Shown here piece after piece: positions 6,108-13,699 of a stretch of 33,175 bases of DNA; the first letter of the stretch is position 1; every line of letters starts with the position of its first letter. The stretch is from Candidatus Buchananbacteria bacterium. Its GTDB lineage: Bacteria; Patescibacteriota; Patescibacteriia; 2-01-FULL-39-33. The stretch covers positions 1 through 33,175 of the forward strand of contig CAIPBY010000002.1 in the NCBI GenBank assembly GCA_903863425.1, written 5' to 3'. The notes under the pieces were generated by a model, which was not told where the DNA came from, did no database searches, and was given only the letters and a program-made list of their open reading frames with translations. The translations under genes were made by a program, and so were the position numbers.

Positions 6108-6602
6108 ATGTCCAAAATTCCCGTCGTCAATGAAAATGACGAATTAATTGAATATAAGGAGCGCGAAGATCTGAATATCGCGGATATTTATCGCGTGTCT
6201 GCTCTGTGGATAACTAATTCCCAAGGGCAAATACTTTTGGCGCAAAGAGCTTTTACTAAGAGCCATAATCCTGGCAAATGGGGTCCGGCTGTGGCGGGTA
6301 CGGTTGAAGAAGGCGAAGATTATGAAACAAATATTATTAAGGAAGCGGAAGAAGAATTGGGGTTGACTGGCATTGAATTCAAAAAAATAAATAAGACTAG
6401 AATAAAAGATAAATTTAATTCATTTACGCAGTGGTTTTTTGCCATAGTAGATAAAGCCATTGATGAATTTAAAATTCAAAAGAGTGAAGTGGAAGCGATA
6501 AAATGGTATGATAGGGGAGAGCTGGAAAAAGATTTGGCAGAAAATCCGGATAATTATTTAGTAGATTTTGAAGAATATTTGAAAACATCTAATATTATCT
6601 AA
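6108..6602 (+). CDS. Nudix hydrolase, isopentenyl-diphosphate-isomerase-like subgroup
   Basis: The 164-residue protein contains a Nudix box (G-TVEEG-E, seven residues, KEAEEELGL) with Lys in place of the usual Arg of the REUXEE motif. The region before it (ILLAQRAFTKSHNPGKWGPAVAG) resembles YfcD/IPP-isomerase-type Nudix proteins. The ATG at 6108, six bases after the preceding stop, is preferred over an in-frame ATG at 6081 that would overlap the upstream gene. Substrate is unresolved: it may hydrolyse a nucleoside diphosphate derivative. It is probably in one operon with the HIT and IMPase genes. Confidence 0.85.
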   Translation: MSKIPVVNENDELIEYKEREDLNIADIYRVSALWITNSQGQILLAQRAFTKSHNPGKWGPAVAGTVEEGEDYETNIIKEAEEELGLTGIEFKKINKTRIKDKFNSFTQWFFAIVDKAIDEFKIQKSEVEAIKWYDRGELEKDLAENPDNYLVDFEEYLKTSNII

Positions 6603-6611
6603 TATTAACTC

Positions 6612-8336
6612 ATGACACAATCTCAAGCGCTGGAAATCATGAAGACCGGCGCTAACATATTTCTCACCGGCGAGCCGGGATCTGGTAAGACGCATATAGT
6701 CAATCAATATGTGTCTTATTTGCGTTCGTGCGGAATTGAGCCGGCCATAACCGCTTCGACCGGCATTGCCGCGACCCATATCGGTGGGATGACCATCCAT
6801 TCGTGGAGCGGAATTGGCATCAAGACGGATTTGAGTCGGCATGAGGTGGACAAAATCGCTAATGACAAAAGAATTAGCAAAAGAATCAGAGCATCTGACG
6901 TCTTGATTATTGATGAAATTTCTATGCTTCCGCCATACGCGCTTAATATGGTTGACTCTGTCTGCCGGCGCGCCAAGAATAATCCCAATCCTTTCGGCGG
7001 GATGCAAGTGATTTTCGTCGGGGATTTCTTTCAACTCCCCCCAATCATGAAGCGTCAAGACGAACATTCGCAAGTTGCTCTGCTCGAGGAAATGTCAGCT
7101 CGATTTGCTTATGGCTCCTCGGCTTGGGAAAGCGCCAATCCTATCACTTGCTATCTCCATGAGCAATACCGACAAGATGACAAGGAGTATTTGAATCTGC
7201 TCTCAGCCATTCGCGCCAATAATTTCTGCGACAGCCATCTCAATCATTTACAATCTCGCAAAATTGATTACCATCAAGCGCCGAGCGGTCTGCCCAAACT
7301 GTTTTCGCACAATCTGGACGTAGATAGTGTTAATAATCAAATGCTTTCTAAATTGCCAGGAAAATCCCAGGCTTATGAGATGTTTACTGACGGCCATAGG
7401 AATCTGATTGAAACGCTCAAGCGTGGTTGCCTCTCGCCGGAGAATTTGGAATTAAAAATAGGCGCTAGTGTAATGTTTACCAAGAATAGTCCCAAGGGCT
7501 TGTTTGTAAATGGCACCTTGGGCACAGTGGAAGGATTTGACGCGGGCAGTAATTATCCGATAATTGTGACTACAGCCGGCAGGCGAGTGACTGTGGAGCG
7601 CGCGGATTGGGTACTCGAGGATGGCGGCAGGGATTTGGCGCGTATCACCCAGTTTCCGCTTCGGCTGGCTTGGGCCATTACCGTGCACAAGAGCCAGGGT
7701 ATGTCGCTTGATGGCGCGATTATGGATTTGTCGTCTGTCTTCGAATTCGGCCAGGGTTACGTGGCTCTTTCACGTGTCCGCCGTTTGTCGGGTCTGCACT
7801 TGCTCGGGTGGAACAAGCGAGCCTTCGAGGTTCATCCGGAAATTGTGGCCAAGGATGTGGATTTCAAGACTTCTTCCGAGGATGACGGGTTGGTTTTTGC
7901 CAAGATGTCGCCAGAGGATTTGGCCAAGATTCAGACTGATTTTATTAATCTTTGCGGAGGCCAGCCCGGACTGATTGTGGAGCGCGAGGTCAAGGATTTC
8001 TATCCGATTAAAATTAAAAAAATTAAGATAGATACTTATAATGAGACATTCAAGCTTTGGCGGGAAGGGAAGAGTGTTGGGGAAATTGTGGAAGCGCGTA
8101 ATCTCAAGGAAAATACGATTTTATCACATTTGGAAAAACTTTGTGAAAAGGGTAAAATTAGAGCAGAAGAGTTTTTGAAATTAATTCCTGAATCTTTTTG
8201 TAAATTTTTGCCGGAAGTACATGATGTATTCCTTCGATTAGACACGAGCAAGCTAGGGCCGATTTTTGAATATTTTGACGGCAAGTTTTCTTATGAGAAT
8301 TTGCGGTTGGCACGGATGGTGATGAAGAAGAAATAA
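6612..8336 (+). CDS. PIF1-like superfamily 1 DNA helicase with C-terminal HTH domain
   Basis: The 574-residue protein opens with Walker A GEPGSGKTH (near residue 20) in the PIF1/RecD arrangement, then TASTGIAATHIGGMTIHSW, Walker B LIIDEISMLP, the late motif WAITVHKSQGMSLD and motif VI YVALSRVR. Residues of about 480-530 form a separate helical segment (FKLWREGKSVGEIVEARNL...ILSHLEKL) typical of the helix-turn-helix found at the C-terminus of RecQ-type helicases. PIF1 helicases move 5'-3' and resolve G-quadruplexes and stalled forks. It follows the Nudix gene by 9 bases. The middle of the gene is more GC-rich than its ends. Confidence 0.92.
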   Translation: MTQSQALEIMKTGANIFLTGEPGSGKTHIVNQYVSYLRSCGIEPAITASTGIAATHIGGMTIHSWSGIGIKTDLSRHEVDKIANDKRISKRIRASDVLIIDEISMLPPYALNMVDSVCRRAKNNPNPFGGMQVIFVGDFFQLPPIMKRQDEHSQVALLEEMSARFAYGSSAWESANPITCYLHEQYRQDDKEYLNLLSAIRANNFCDSHLNHLQSRKIDYHQAPSGLPKLFSHNLDVDSVNNQMLSKLPGKSQAYEMFTDGHRNLIETLKRGCLSPENLELKIGASVMFTKNSPKGLFVNGTLGTVEGFDAGSNYPIIVTTAGRRVTVERADWVLEDGGRDLARITQFPLRLAWAITVHKSQGMSLDGAIMDLSSVFEFGQGYVALSRVRRLSGLHLLGWNKRAFEVHPEIVAKDVDFKTSSEDDGLVFAKMSPEDLAKIQTDFINLCGGQPGLIVEREVKDFYPIKIKKIKIDTYNETFKLWREGKSVGEIVEARNLKENTILSHLEKLCEKGKIRAEEFLKLIPESFCKFLPEVHDVFLRLDTSKLGPIFEYFDGKFSYENLRLARMVMKKK

Positions 8337-8356
8337 AACAAATTTAAAAAATCAAA

Positions 8357-8845
8357 ATGGAGGTTGATAAAGATAAATTTGAGTTAGTAAAAAATAATGC
8401 TAAAGAATTTTATGATAAGGTTGGCGCGGTTAATTGTCCTTACTTAAATAGGGATGTTCATTTTAATGAAGAAGGCTTTAGTCATTTGCTTTCAAAATCA
8501 TGGAATAGGGGTCGGTCATTGTCTGAACAGTATATCCGTTTGAAAATATTACCTAAAGTAATCGAGGTAATTAGGAAATCCCATACTCTTCAAGAATACG
8601 ACGAAAGACAAATGCTGGTAAGGCAAAAAATTAATTCTCGTTGGGAGAAAAGACCAAAGTTAATTCGTTATTTTGTATTTATTGCTTTGGTAATAAAATA
8701 TAATTGCCGTTTTAAGGTAGTTATTAAAGAAATTGAAGGTGGAAAGCCATTTTTTTGGAGTGTTTATCCATCTTGGAGAGTTATGAAGGATTGCAATGGT
8801 GATAAAAAGAAAGTGTTTTATTCGGGGAATTTAGAAGAAGATTAA
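8357..8845 (+). CDS. Unknown 162-residue protein, possible RNase-toxin-like fold
   Basis: A soluble protein without signal peptide. A segment with HFNEEGFSHLLSK, a basic patch, RLKILPKVIEVIRKS and a C-terminal strand pair (FKVVIKEIEGGKPFFWSVYPSW) recalls conserved hypothetical proteins that I associate with CPR genomes. The His-rich opening followed by a C-terminal GG-x-FFWS strand vaguely resembles barnase/EndoU/ColE5/RelE-type phage nucleases, but I cannot assign the family. It starts 20 bases after the PIF1-like gene with no Shine-Dalgarno site and is probably co-transcribed. The minus-strand small RNA gene lies just beyond its stop. Confidence 0.7.
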   Translation: MEVDKDKFELVKNNAKEFYDKVGAVNCPYLNRDVHFNEEGFSHLLSKSWNRGRSLSEQYIRLKILPKVIEVIRKSHTLQEYDERQMLVRQKINSRWEKRPKLIRYFVFIALVIKYNCRFKVVIKEIEGGKPFFWSVYPSWRVMKDCNGDKKKVFYSGNLEED

Positions 8846-8851
8846 TCCAAC

Positions 8852-8918
8852 AAAAAAAGCACCAGTCTGCGGTTTATGAATATGGACCGCTGGGGGGCCA
8901 AAGCCCCCACAAGTGCTT
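8852..8918 (-). ncRNA. Compact small RNA gene, about 67 nt, family unknown
   Basis: On the minus strand the transcript predicted from the promoter at 8925-8953 begins at or next to A8918. Its first bases AAGCAC (8918-8913) pair with GTGCTT (8862-8857), followed by a T-tract to about 8852, so the closing stem doubles as the terminator. Inside are a GGGGGC/GCCCCC hairpin (8908-8903 with 8898-8893, loop TTTG) and a GCGGT/ACCGC hairpin (8890-8886 with 8873-8869) with a 12-nt AU-rich loop. Together they form a three-way junction. No ORF is present. No motif of tRNA, SRP RNA, 6S or a known riboswitch is visible. It lies between the unknown gene at 8357 and the Nudix gene at 8987, opposite in orientation to both. 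Confidence 0.72.
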
Positions 8919-8924
8919 GATTGC

Positions 8925-8953
8925 AATATACACTATTTTGGGCTAAATGTCAA
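8925..8953 (-). promoter_or_regulatory. Promoter of the 8.9 kb small RNA
   Basis: Minus strand TTGACA (8953-8948), 17 bases, TATATT (8930-8925). The predicted start, seven bases beyond the -10, is position 8918. A lone perfect DnaA-box-like sequence TTATCCACA (8957-8965, plus strand) lies just upstream of the -35. Confidence 0.8.
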
Positions 8954-8986
8954 TATTTATCCACAGGGTATATAAAAGCAAAAATT

Positions 8987-9478
8987 ATGCAAATAAATAG
9001 TAGAGCAACTTTTGATGGTCGAGATTGTGCCATAGAATACAACGACGCGGAGGATTTTTCTCAATTACCTCGTGAATTGTGCACTCAGATTTATGGAGTT
9101 TGTTTTCTTAATGATAAAATGGTTTTGGTTCATTGCATGGATACTAATAAATGGGGTTTAGTTGGCGGTACCATTGAATCGGGTGAGACGTATGAGCAGG
9201 CATTAAAAAGAGAAATTCAGGAAGAATCAAATATGGAAGTTCTGGCTTGGAAGCCGATTGGTTATCAGAAAATAGTTTATGACGATAACGGTGAAATTTT
9301 ATTCCAGCTTCGTGCTGTCTGTAAAGTCAGGCCCTTGGGAAAATTTATAAGTGATCCTGATGGAGATGTGGACGAGATAAAATTGATTAATCCGGATGAT
9401 TACCGTAAATATTTTGATTGGGGGGAGACGAGTGAGAGAATAATGGAAGTAGCAAAGATGGAATTGAATAATTTATAA
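8987..9478 (+). CDS. Nudix hydrolase
   Basis: The 163-residue protein has a Nudix box (G-TIESG-E, seven residues, REIQEESNM) in which the usual Gly near the end is Asn. Catalytic Glu residues are present. The N-terminal half (YGVCFLNDKMVLVHCMDTNKWGLVGG) fits a mutator-type Nudix fold. The ATG at 8987 is chosen because an earlier in-frame ATG at 8921 would place the first 22 codons over the promoter of the opposite-strand small RNA. No Shine-Dalgarno site is seen. The two methyltransferase genes follow with 25- and 10-base gaps, so an operon is likely. Substrate unknown. Confidence 0.83.
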   Translation: MQINSRATFDGRDCAIEYNDAEDFSQLPRELCTQIYGVCFLNDKMVLVHCMDTNKWGLVGGTIESGETYEQALKREIQEESNMEVLAWKPIGYQKIVYDDNGEILFQLRAVCKVRPLGKFISDPDGDVDEIKLINPDDYRKYFDWGETSERIMEVAKMELNNL

Positions 9479-9503
9479 ACAAGATGAAGAAGAAATAAAA
9501 ATT

Positions 9504-10196
9504 ATGTCACTTACCAAGAAACAACAAGATCAAATTGATTATCAGTTGGAAAACCATAAACATTCACGCTATGAAGTTGATATTGTTTTAGCCGAAGGCC
9601 AAATATTGGAAAAATTTATTGTTCTGCCTGATGTTCTTCGTCCTGATAAATTGATTGCCAGTTTTTTGAGTAGTTGGTTATTTTATAATAATGGCTTGTA
9701 TCAAGACAAAACGGTAATTGATATGGGTTGCGGATCAGGCATCCAGGGGATAGTTTGTGGAATTTATGGCGCCAAGAAAGTGATATTTTCCGATATTGCC
9801 ACTGAGCCGATTGATAATACCAAAGAGAATATAAAAAATTATAAATTAGAAACAAAAACTGAGGTTTATCAAGGAGACCTGTTTGAAAATATCAAGGAGA
9901 AGGCGGATCTCATAATTTTTAACCACCCCTTTTGGCCGATAAATCCTACAGAACAAAAAGTTTCTATTTCCATTCTTGGCGGAGTAGAAGTAATTCATAA
10001 TTTTTTTGATTCTGTGGGAAATTATCTAAATCAAGGTGGGATTATTATCATGCCATACTTTCATCTGGCAGGAGAAGAAAATGATCCAGGCATTCAGGCA
10101 CCAAAGCATGGATTAGGTGTGGAAGTTGCTTTTCGAGCCGAAGTCAGTAAGACTTTACATACCGGATTGATGAGTATTTATAAAATAAAAAAATAA
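9504..10196 (+). CDS. Class I SAM-dependent methyltransferase (small-domain/HemK-like)
   Basis: The 230-residue protein has motif I VIDMGCGSGIQGIV, an acidic ribose-binding residue in IFSDIATEP, and motif IV IIFNHPFW. That last motif is NHPFW rather than the NPPY/F of PrmC-type and N6-adenine methyltransferases. The layout is that of the MTS domain of PrmC/RsmC-type enzymes, which methylate protein Gln or nucleic-acid amino groups. The altered motif IV makes the target uncertain. It lies between a Nudix gene and another methyltransferase gene. Confidence 0.85.
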   Translation: MSLTKKQQDQIDYQLENHKHSRYEVDIVLAEGQILEKFIVLPDVLRPDKLIASFLSSWLFYNNGLYQDKTVIDMGCGSGIQGIVCGIYGAKKVIFSDIATEPIDNTKENIKNYKLETKTEVYQGDLFENIKEKADLIIFNHPFWPINPTEQKVSISILGGVEVIHNFFDSVGNYLNQGGIIIMPYFHLAGEENDPGIQAPKHGLGVEVAFRAEVSKTLHTGLMSIYKIKK

Positions 10197-10206
10197 AAAC
10201 AAAAAT

Positions 10207-10935
10207 ATGGCAGTTTCAAATTATACTGAAGAAATATTTCTCAAGCTTTATGAACTTAAGGTTGCTGAGCATTGGCTTACTCTTTATCCTTGCTTTCTGA
10301 AAATTATGGGAAGTTTGAAGGGTAATAAAATTCTCGATCTGGGTTGTGGTAATGGAGAGTTTACTGATTATCTAGCAAGTCATGGTGCTAAGGTGATCGG
10401 AGCGGATAAGTCTCAAAAATGGATTGACTATTGTAAAGATAGGTATAAAGGAAATAAGAATTTAAAATTTATTCAGGCGGATGGCGTAAACTTGAAATCA
10501 TTGAAGAGTGGGAAATTTGATTCCATTATTATGAATATGGTGCTTCTAAATGTTGAGACAGAATCTGAAATCCAGAAGATCTTTAAAGAATGCAAGAGAG
10601 TTTTGAGGCCTGATGGCAGTTTAATTTTTACTGATCTTAATCCTATTATGGTAATGACTCCCAAGGTGGCCGTGAGGGAGCAGAAATATAGCAAGAATTT
10701 CTCATATTTCAAGAACGGTTCGCAATTCACGGCGGTTTTGCATCTTCCCGGCGATAAAAAGATTGAATTCATAGATAAGCATTGGACTTTGGAATTTTAT
10801 ACTAAGTGCCTAGAGAAAGCGGGATTGTATTTAAGTCTGATTGTTGAGCCGAATTACGGCAAAAATGCGCCCAAGAGATTTAAGGGATACAATATTCCGG
10901 AGTATATCGCTTTTCAATGCAAAAAATTAAATTAA
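10207..10935 (+). CDS. Class I SAM-dependent methyltransferase (UbiE/SmtA-type)
   Basis: The 242-residue protein shows motif I ILDLGCGNGEFTDYL, the acidic post-I motif VIGADKSQ, and a segment ending in FKECKRVLRPDGSLIFTDL. This is the classic small-molecule-type methyltransferase core (Methyltransf_11/25). No substrate can be inferred. It starts 10 bases after the previous methyltransferase and closes the operon. The downstream gap (10936-11014) has a short inverted repeat (ACGAT/ATCGT) and a T7 run that may terminate transcription, but the stem is weak. Confidence 0.87.
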   Translation: MAVSNYTEEIFLKLYELKVAEHWLTLYPCFLKIMGSLKGNKILDLGCGNGEFTDYLASHGAKVIGADKSQKWIDYCKDRYKGNKNLKFIQADGVNLKSLKSGKFDSIIMNMVLLNVETESEIQKIFKECKRVLRPDGSLIFTDLNPIMVMTPKVAVREQKYSKNFSYFKNGSQFTAVLHLPGDKKIEFIDKHWTLEFYTKCLEKAGLYLSLIVEPNYGKNAPKRFKGYNIPEYIAFQCKKLN

Positions 10936-11014
10936 AAATGTATTAATTTACTCTAAAATTAAGTAACGATTAAATCGTCATAAGGCGGTTTTTTTGTTTA
11001 ATTTTGGCCAATAC

Positions 11015-11043
11015 TTGACAAAAAGTTAATATTTTGTTATTTT
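11015..11043 (+). promoter_or_regulatory. Promoter of the 11.1-13.4 kb cassette
   Basis: TTGACA (11015-11020), 17 bases, TATTTT (11038-11043). The leader of about 65 nt ends in AAAGGAGGTGA, a full-strength Shine-Dalgarno site, six bases before the ATG at 11114. Confidence 0.75.
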
Positions 11044-11113
11044 ATGATGATGCCATGTGGGCATTATTTTCTGTACATCACAATAAAAATAGGTTTGGAA
11101 AGGAGGTGAAACG

Positions 11114-12403
11114 ATGAAATTCGCAGATTACAGTAGTAACTATTCGCGTGACTATCTGGCTGGCTATCAGCCCACCAGAGAACCGCTATTCCCAACATGG
11201 TCTTTGTGGATGAAAGTGCGTGCTTGGATGATTATCACCATGTGCGTATTATTATTCGCAGACCTGGATTTTGTGGCGCAGTATCTTGCCGCAGGTCCGA
11301 GTGAGAGGATGCAAGTCGGTACACCCGAGTGGAACCAGAAAATGAAGGAGTTTGTCGCCGCCAAAAATATGGAATCGAAGCTTGCAGGAAATCAAGAGCT
11401 TACCATGTCTAAGGCGGTTGAACTCCAGCACCAAATGTATGATTTGGGTGAGGACCTGGGTTTGTATCCTTGTGGAGGCTCTCGAGCCACTAGGTATGTG
11501 TATGAAGATTGTCTGAAAATCTACACATGCAACTGGCATCCGCCCAACGACTGGTCCGAGCAGGACAGGAATAAGGCGGAGCAGTGGGAACCGGACTTGA
11601 AGGAAGAACGCGTTCGTAATATCTTCTGGGGTCTGTGGGGTAAAGAGTGTAAAGAATACAACGAAGCTCATCCCCGAATCAACAGACCGCCCGAGACCAT
11701 TACTGGCGCGCGGATTCTGGTCTTGCTCTACTGGTTGGTGAAGTGGTATAGCCTTATGACCATTCCGGCACTCCTGATTTTTCTGCTCAACAGAAGAAGC
11801 GCCGGAGAGATGGTGCTCGGGCAACCACGAAGAATCCTCTTGGCTTGTTGTTTTGGGCCGATTGGAATCTTGGCGATTTCGGATGATGCCGTACGCGCGC
11901 GAAGTTATAATGAGCTATCTTCTTGGTACCAGCGGGAATATTGCAAAACCCGTTTAGAAAAGAAAGAGAAGCTCGCTTTGTGGCAAATGGTCGACAATCC
12001 GCTTTTGAAGTTTGAAGAAGCGGTTGGGTTGATTAGCGGCAGAAAGTTTCGGCGACCTGCTCTCGCTTGCTTATTGGCTTGGCTGATAGGCATGTGGCTA
12101 AGCCCGGTTCCGAAGAACGTCATTAGGTATGTTGCAGTGGCGTTTGTGTCTAGTGAACAAAATCTTCCGGAGGCTAAAGTCAAAGGCGGAAGCGATCCGT
12201 CAATGCTGATGGCGATAATGCCGACGGAAGTAGAAGTGCAATACGAAGAAGTTACAGTTGTGGTCGAAGAAGAGCAGGCGGAAGTCAGCTGGCTGTACCA
12301 GTTGGCCGAAAACCCGCGTGCGCCTCCGGTCGCGGTCAAGGAACAACACGAGAATTCATTCTCGACCCTTGGCTGCACAAACAGTAAAGGGTTGATCAAA
12401 TGA
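11114..12403 (+). CDS. Unknown multi-span membrane protein (cassette partner of the barrel protein)
   Basis: The 429-residue protein is not recognised. Hydrophobic spans are at about residues 35-52, 203-228, 241-257 and 318-335. Between the first two is a soluble stretch with four to five cysteines (YPCGGS, YEDCLKIYTCNW, GKECKEY). The C-terminal 90 residues are acidic and Pro/Val-rich (EVEVQYEEVTVVVEEEQAEV). The start has the best Shine-Dalgarno site in the window (AAAGGAGGTGA). Its stop overlaps the next start as ATGA, implying translational coupling with the beta-barrel gene. Base composition is richer in G and C than the housekeeping genes. A transferred two-gene envelope module is plausible; function unknown. 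Confidence 0.75.
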   Translation: MKFADYSSNYSRDYLAGYQPTREPLFPTWSLWMKVRAWMIITMCVLLFADLDFVAQYLAAGPSERMQVGTPEWNQKMKEFVAAKNMESKLAGNQELTMSKAVELQHQMYDLGEDLGLYPCGGSRATRYVYEDCLKIYTCNWHPPNDWSEQDRNKAEQWEPDLKEERVRNIFWGLWGKECKEYNEAHPRINRPPETITGARILVLLYWLVKWYSLMTIPALLIFLLNRRSAGEMVLGQPRRILLACCFGPIGILAISDDAVRARSYNELSSWYQREYCKTRLEKKEKLALWQMVDNPLLKFEEAVGLISGRKFRRPALACLLAWLIGMWLSPVPKNVIRYVAVAFVSSEQNLPEAKVKGGSDPSMLMAIMPTEVEVQYEEVTVVVEEEQAEVSWLYQLAENPRAPPVAVKEQHENSFSTLGCTNSKGLIK

Positions 12404-13443
12404 AGAAAGTAACGTATGTTGCGATCGTGTTGTTGTCTCTGTGTTTAAGCGTTGTGGCCGTGGGCGAGGAGCGGAAAGGTTTCATCCCGCCGATGGAAGT
12501 CGGTGGAGGAACGCTCGCACTGCGCGGGTTCGCGTGGTGGACGGTCACATCCAGCGATGGAAAAATTGCGGAAGATGTTCCATACTTCCGCATCCACGCC
12601 AAGTACGACTTCGACCAGTTCGGCTTTGGCGCCGTCGTTAATTTTCCGGAAATTTGGAATGGAAAAGGCAACGAATTGTGTGAGCTCTGGGGTAAGGTCA
12701 AGCTGACCGACAACTTCGAAGCCTATGCTGGACGCCTGTTCCTTCCTTCCGGCTACTATTGGCCATCTCCTGATATGCGCGAAACACTGCCACCCAAGGC
12801 GGAGACTTTCGACTCATATGCCTGGGGCGGAATGCTGGTTAATACCTGGGAGGATGGCTCGACCGCAAAGTTGGCTCTTTCAGGAAGGCCGGGCGTGACG
12901 TTTGACAGCGACACGAACTGGACGACCTGGTGCCTCTCCGGGAGACTGGAGAAGAAATGGGATGCCAACTCGGTAGGCGGTATCTTCGAGATCACCGGCG
13001 AATGTCGAAGGTTCGATGTGGACACCACGTGCAAGCCGACTGAAACCTTGACGCTAAGGGCTGGCACTACGTACGAGCAGAACCTGGACAAGAAGACCAG
13101 TGATCGCGTAGGCCTGTATTTCTTCGCCGCGTATCGGCCGATCAGGGAGTTTGAGGTCGACTTCATGATCGACTACCTCCAGTCTTTGGCCAAGAGCTGG
13201 GAGGAGACGAAAGTCTCGGTCGACAAGAAGACAGGAAAGGTTTCTGTCAGTATAGCGCAGTACCAGAGCAGTGATGCTCATGTTACGACGCTTACTATTG
13301 GCGGGCGTTTTTTCCCGGCGACTCTATTCTCTAAGGATACTTTCGATTGGCTGTCAGTGACGGTCGATGTGAGAATCCCTCTGGAGAATGAGGGCTCGGG
13401 TAAGGATCCGAGCGTCTGGTTTAAGACTCAGATCGCGTTCTGA
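12400..13443 (+). CDS. Predicted outer-membrane beta-barrel (porin-like) protein
   Basis: The 347-residue product starts with a clear signal peptide (MKKVTYVAIVLLSLCLSVVAV). It then consists of amphipathic strands with alternating aromatic residues, for example LALRGFAWWTVTSS, FEAYAGRLFLPSGYYWPS, GLYFFAAYRPIREFEVDF and LTIGGRFFPATLF. It ends in WFKTQIAF, with a terminal Phe as in BAM-targeted barrels. Overall it resembles phosphate-selective-porin-type or outer-membrane receptor barrels. CPR bacteria are generally described as lacking an outer membrane, so the protein is unexpected. The gene is GC-rich (clearly above neighbours), translationally coupled to the membrane protein upstream (ATGA overlap) and has its own strong terminator. 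The fold is inferred from sequence pattern only. Confidence 0.72.
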   Translation: MKKVTYVAIVLLSLCLSVVAVGEERKGFIPPMEVGGGTLALRGFAWWTVTSSDGKIAEDVPYFRIHAKYDFDQFGFGAVVNFPEIWNGKGNELCELWGKVKLTDNFEAYAGRLFLPSGYYWPSPDMRETLPPKAETFDSYAWGGMLVNTWEDGSTAKLALSGRPGVTFDSDTNWTTWCLSGRLEKKWDANSVGGIFEITGECRRFDVDTTCKPTETLTLRAGTTYEQNLDKKTSDRVGLYFFAAYRPIREFEVDFMIDYLQSLAKSWEETKVSVDKKTGKVSVSIAQYQSSDAHVTTLTIGGRFFPATLFSKDTFDWLSVTVDVRIPLENEGSGKDPSVWFKTQIAF

Positions 13444-13457
13444 GGTATCGCAAGCTT

Positions 13458-13512
13458 CGGGGTGCCGGTTAGTCATGATACGTAGATGACTAACTGGCAC
13501 ACCCGATTTTTT
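13458..13512 (+). terminator. Strong terminator of the barrel cassette
   Basis: A long hairpin (about 18 bp with small interruptions; left arm 13458-13476, right arm ending at 13505) is followed by T7. It is the most stable-looking terminator in the window. Confidence 0.88.
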
Positions 13513-13580
13513 TATCTAAAAATTTTAACCCTTCCATTTTTAACTGGATTTTGTATACTTAAATAATAATATTTCTATAT

Positions 13581-13679
13581 CGTCATTCCGGAATTTTAAT
13601 GTAATCATTAAAATATCCGGAAACCAGGTCTATTCTAACCTGGATCCCGGATCTCCGCTGCGCTACGTCCGGGATGACG
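13581..13679. repeat. Three-hairpin palindromic element with CGTCAT...ATGACG ends
   Basis: The ends CGTCATTCCGG and CCGGGATGACG are near-perfect inverted repeats. Between them are three local hairpins: 13588-13620, 13624-13642 (CCAGGT/ACCTGG) and 13644-13675 (ATCCCGGA/TCCGGGAT). Elements with CGTCATxCC ends are a common non-coding repeat type in many bacterial genomes. It fills most of the gap between the barrel cassette and the flavodoxin gene. Confidence 0.75.
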
Positions 13680-13699
13680 GCTTAAATTAAAACAATAAT

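Noticed and set aside
8957-8965. Replication origin suggested by TTATCCACA and by nearby replication genes
   Set aside because: Only a single DnaA box is present, with no cluster, AT-rich unwinding repeats or dnaA/dnaN neighbours.
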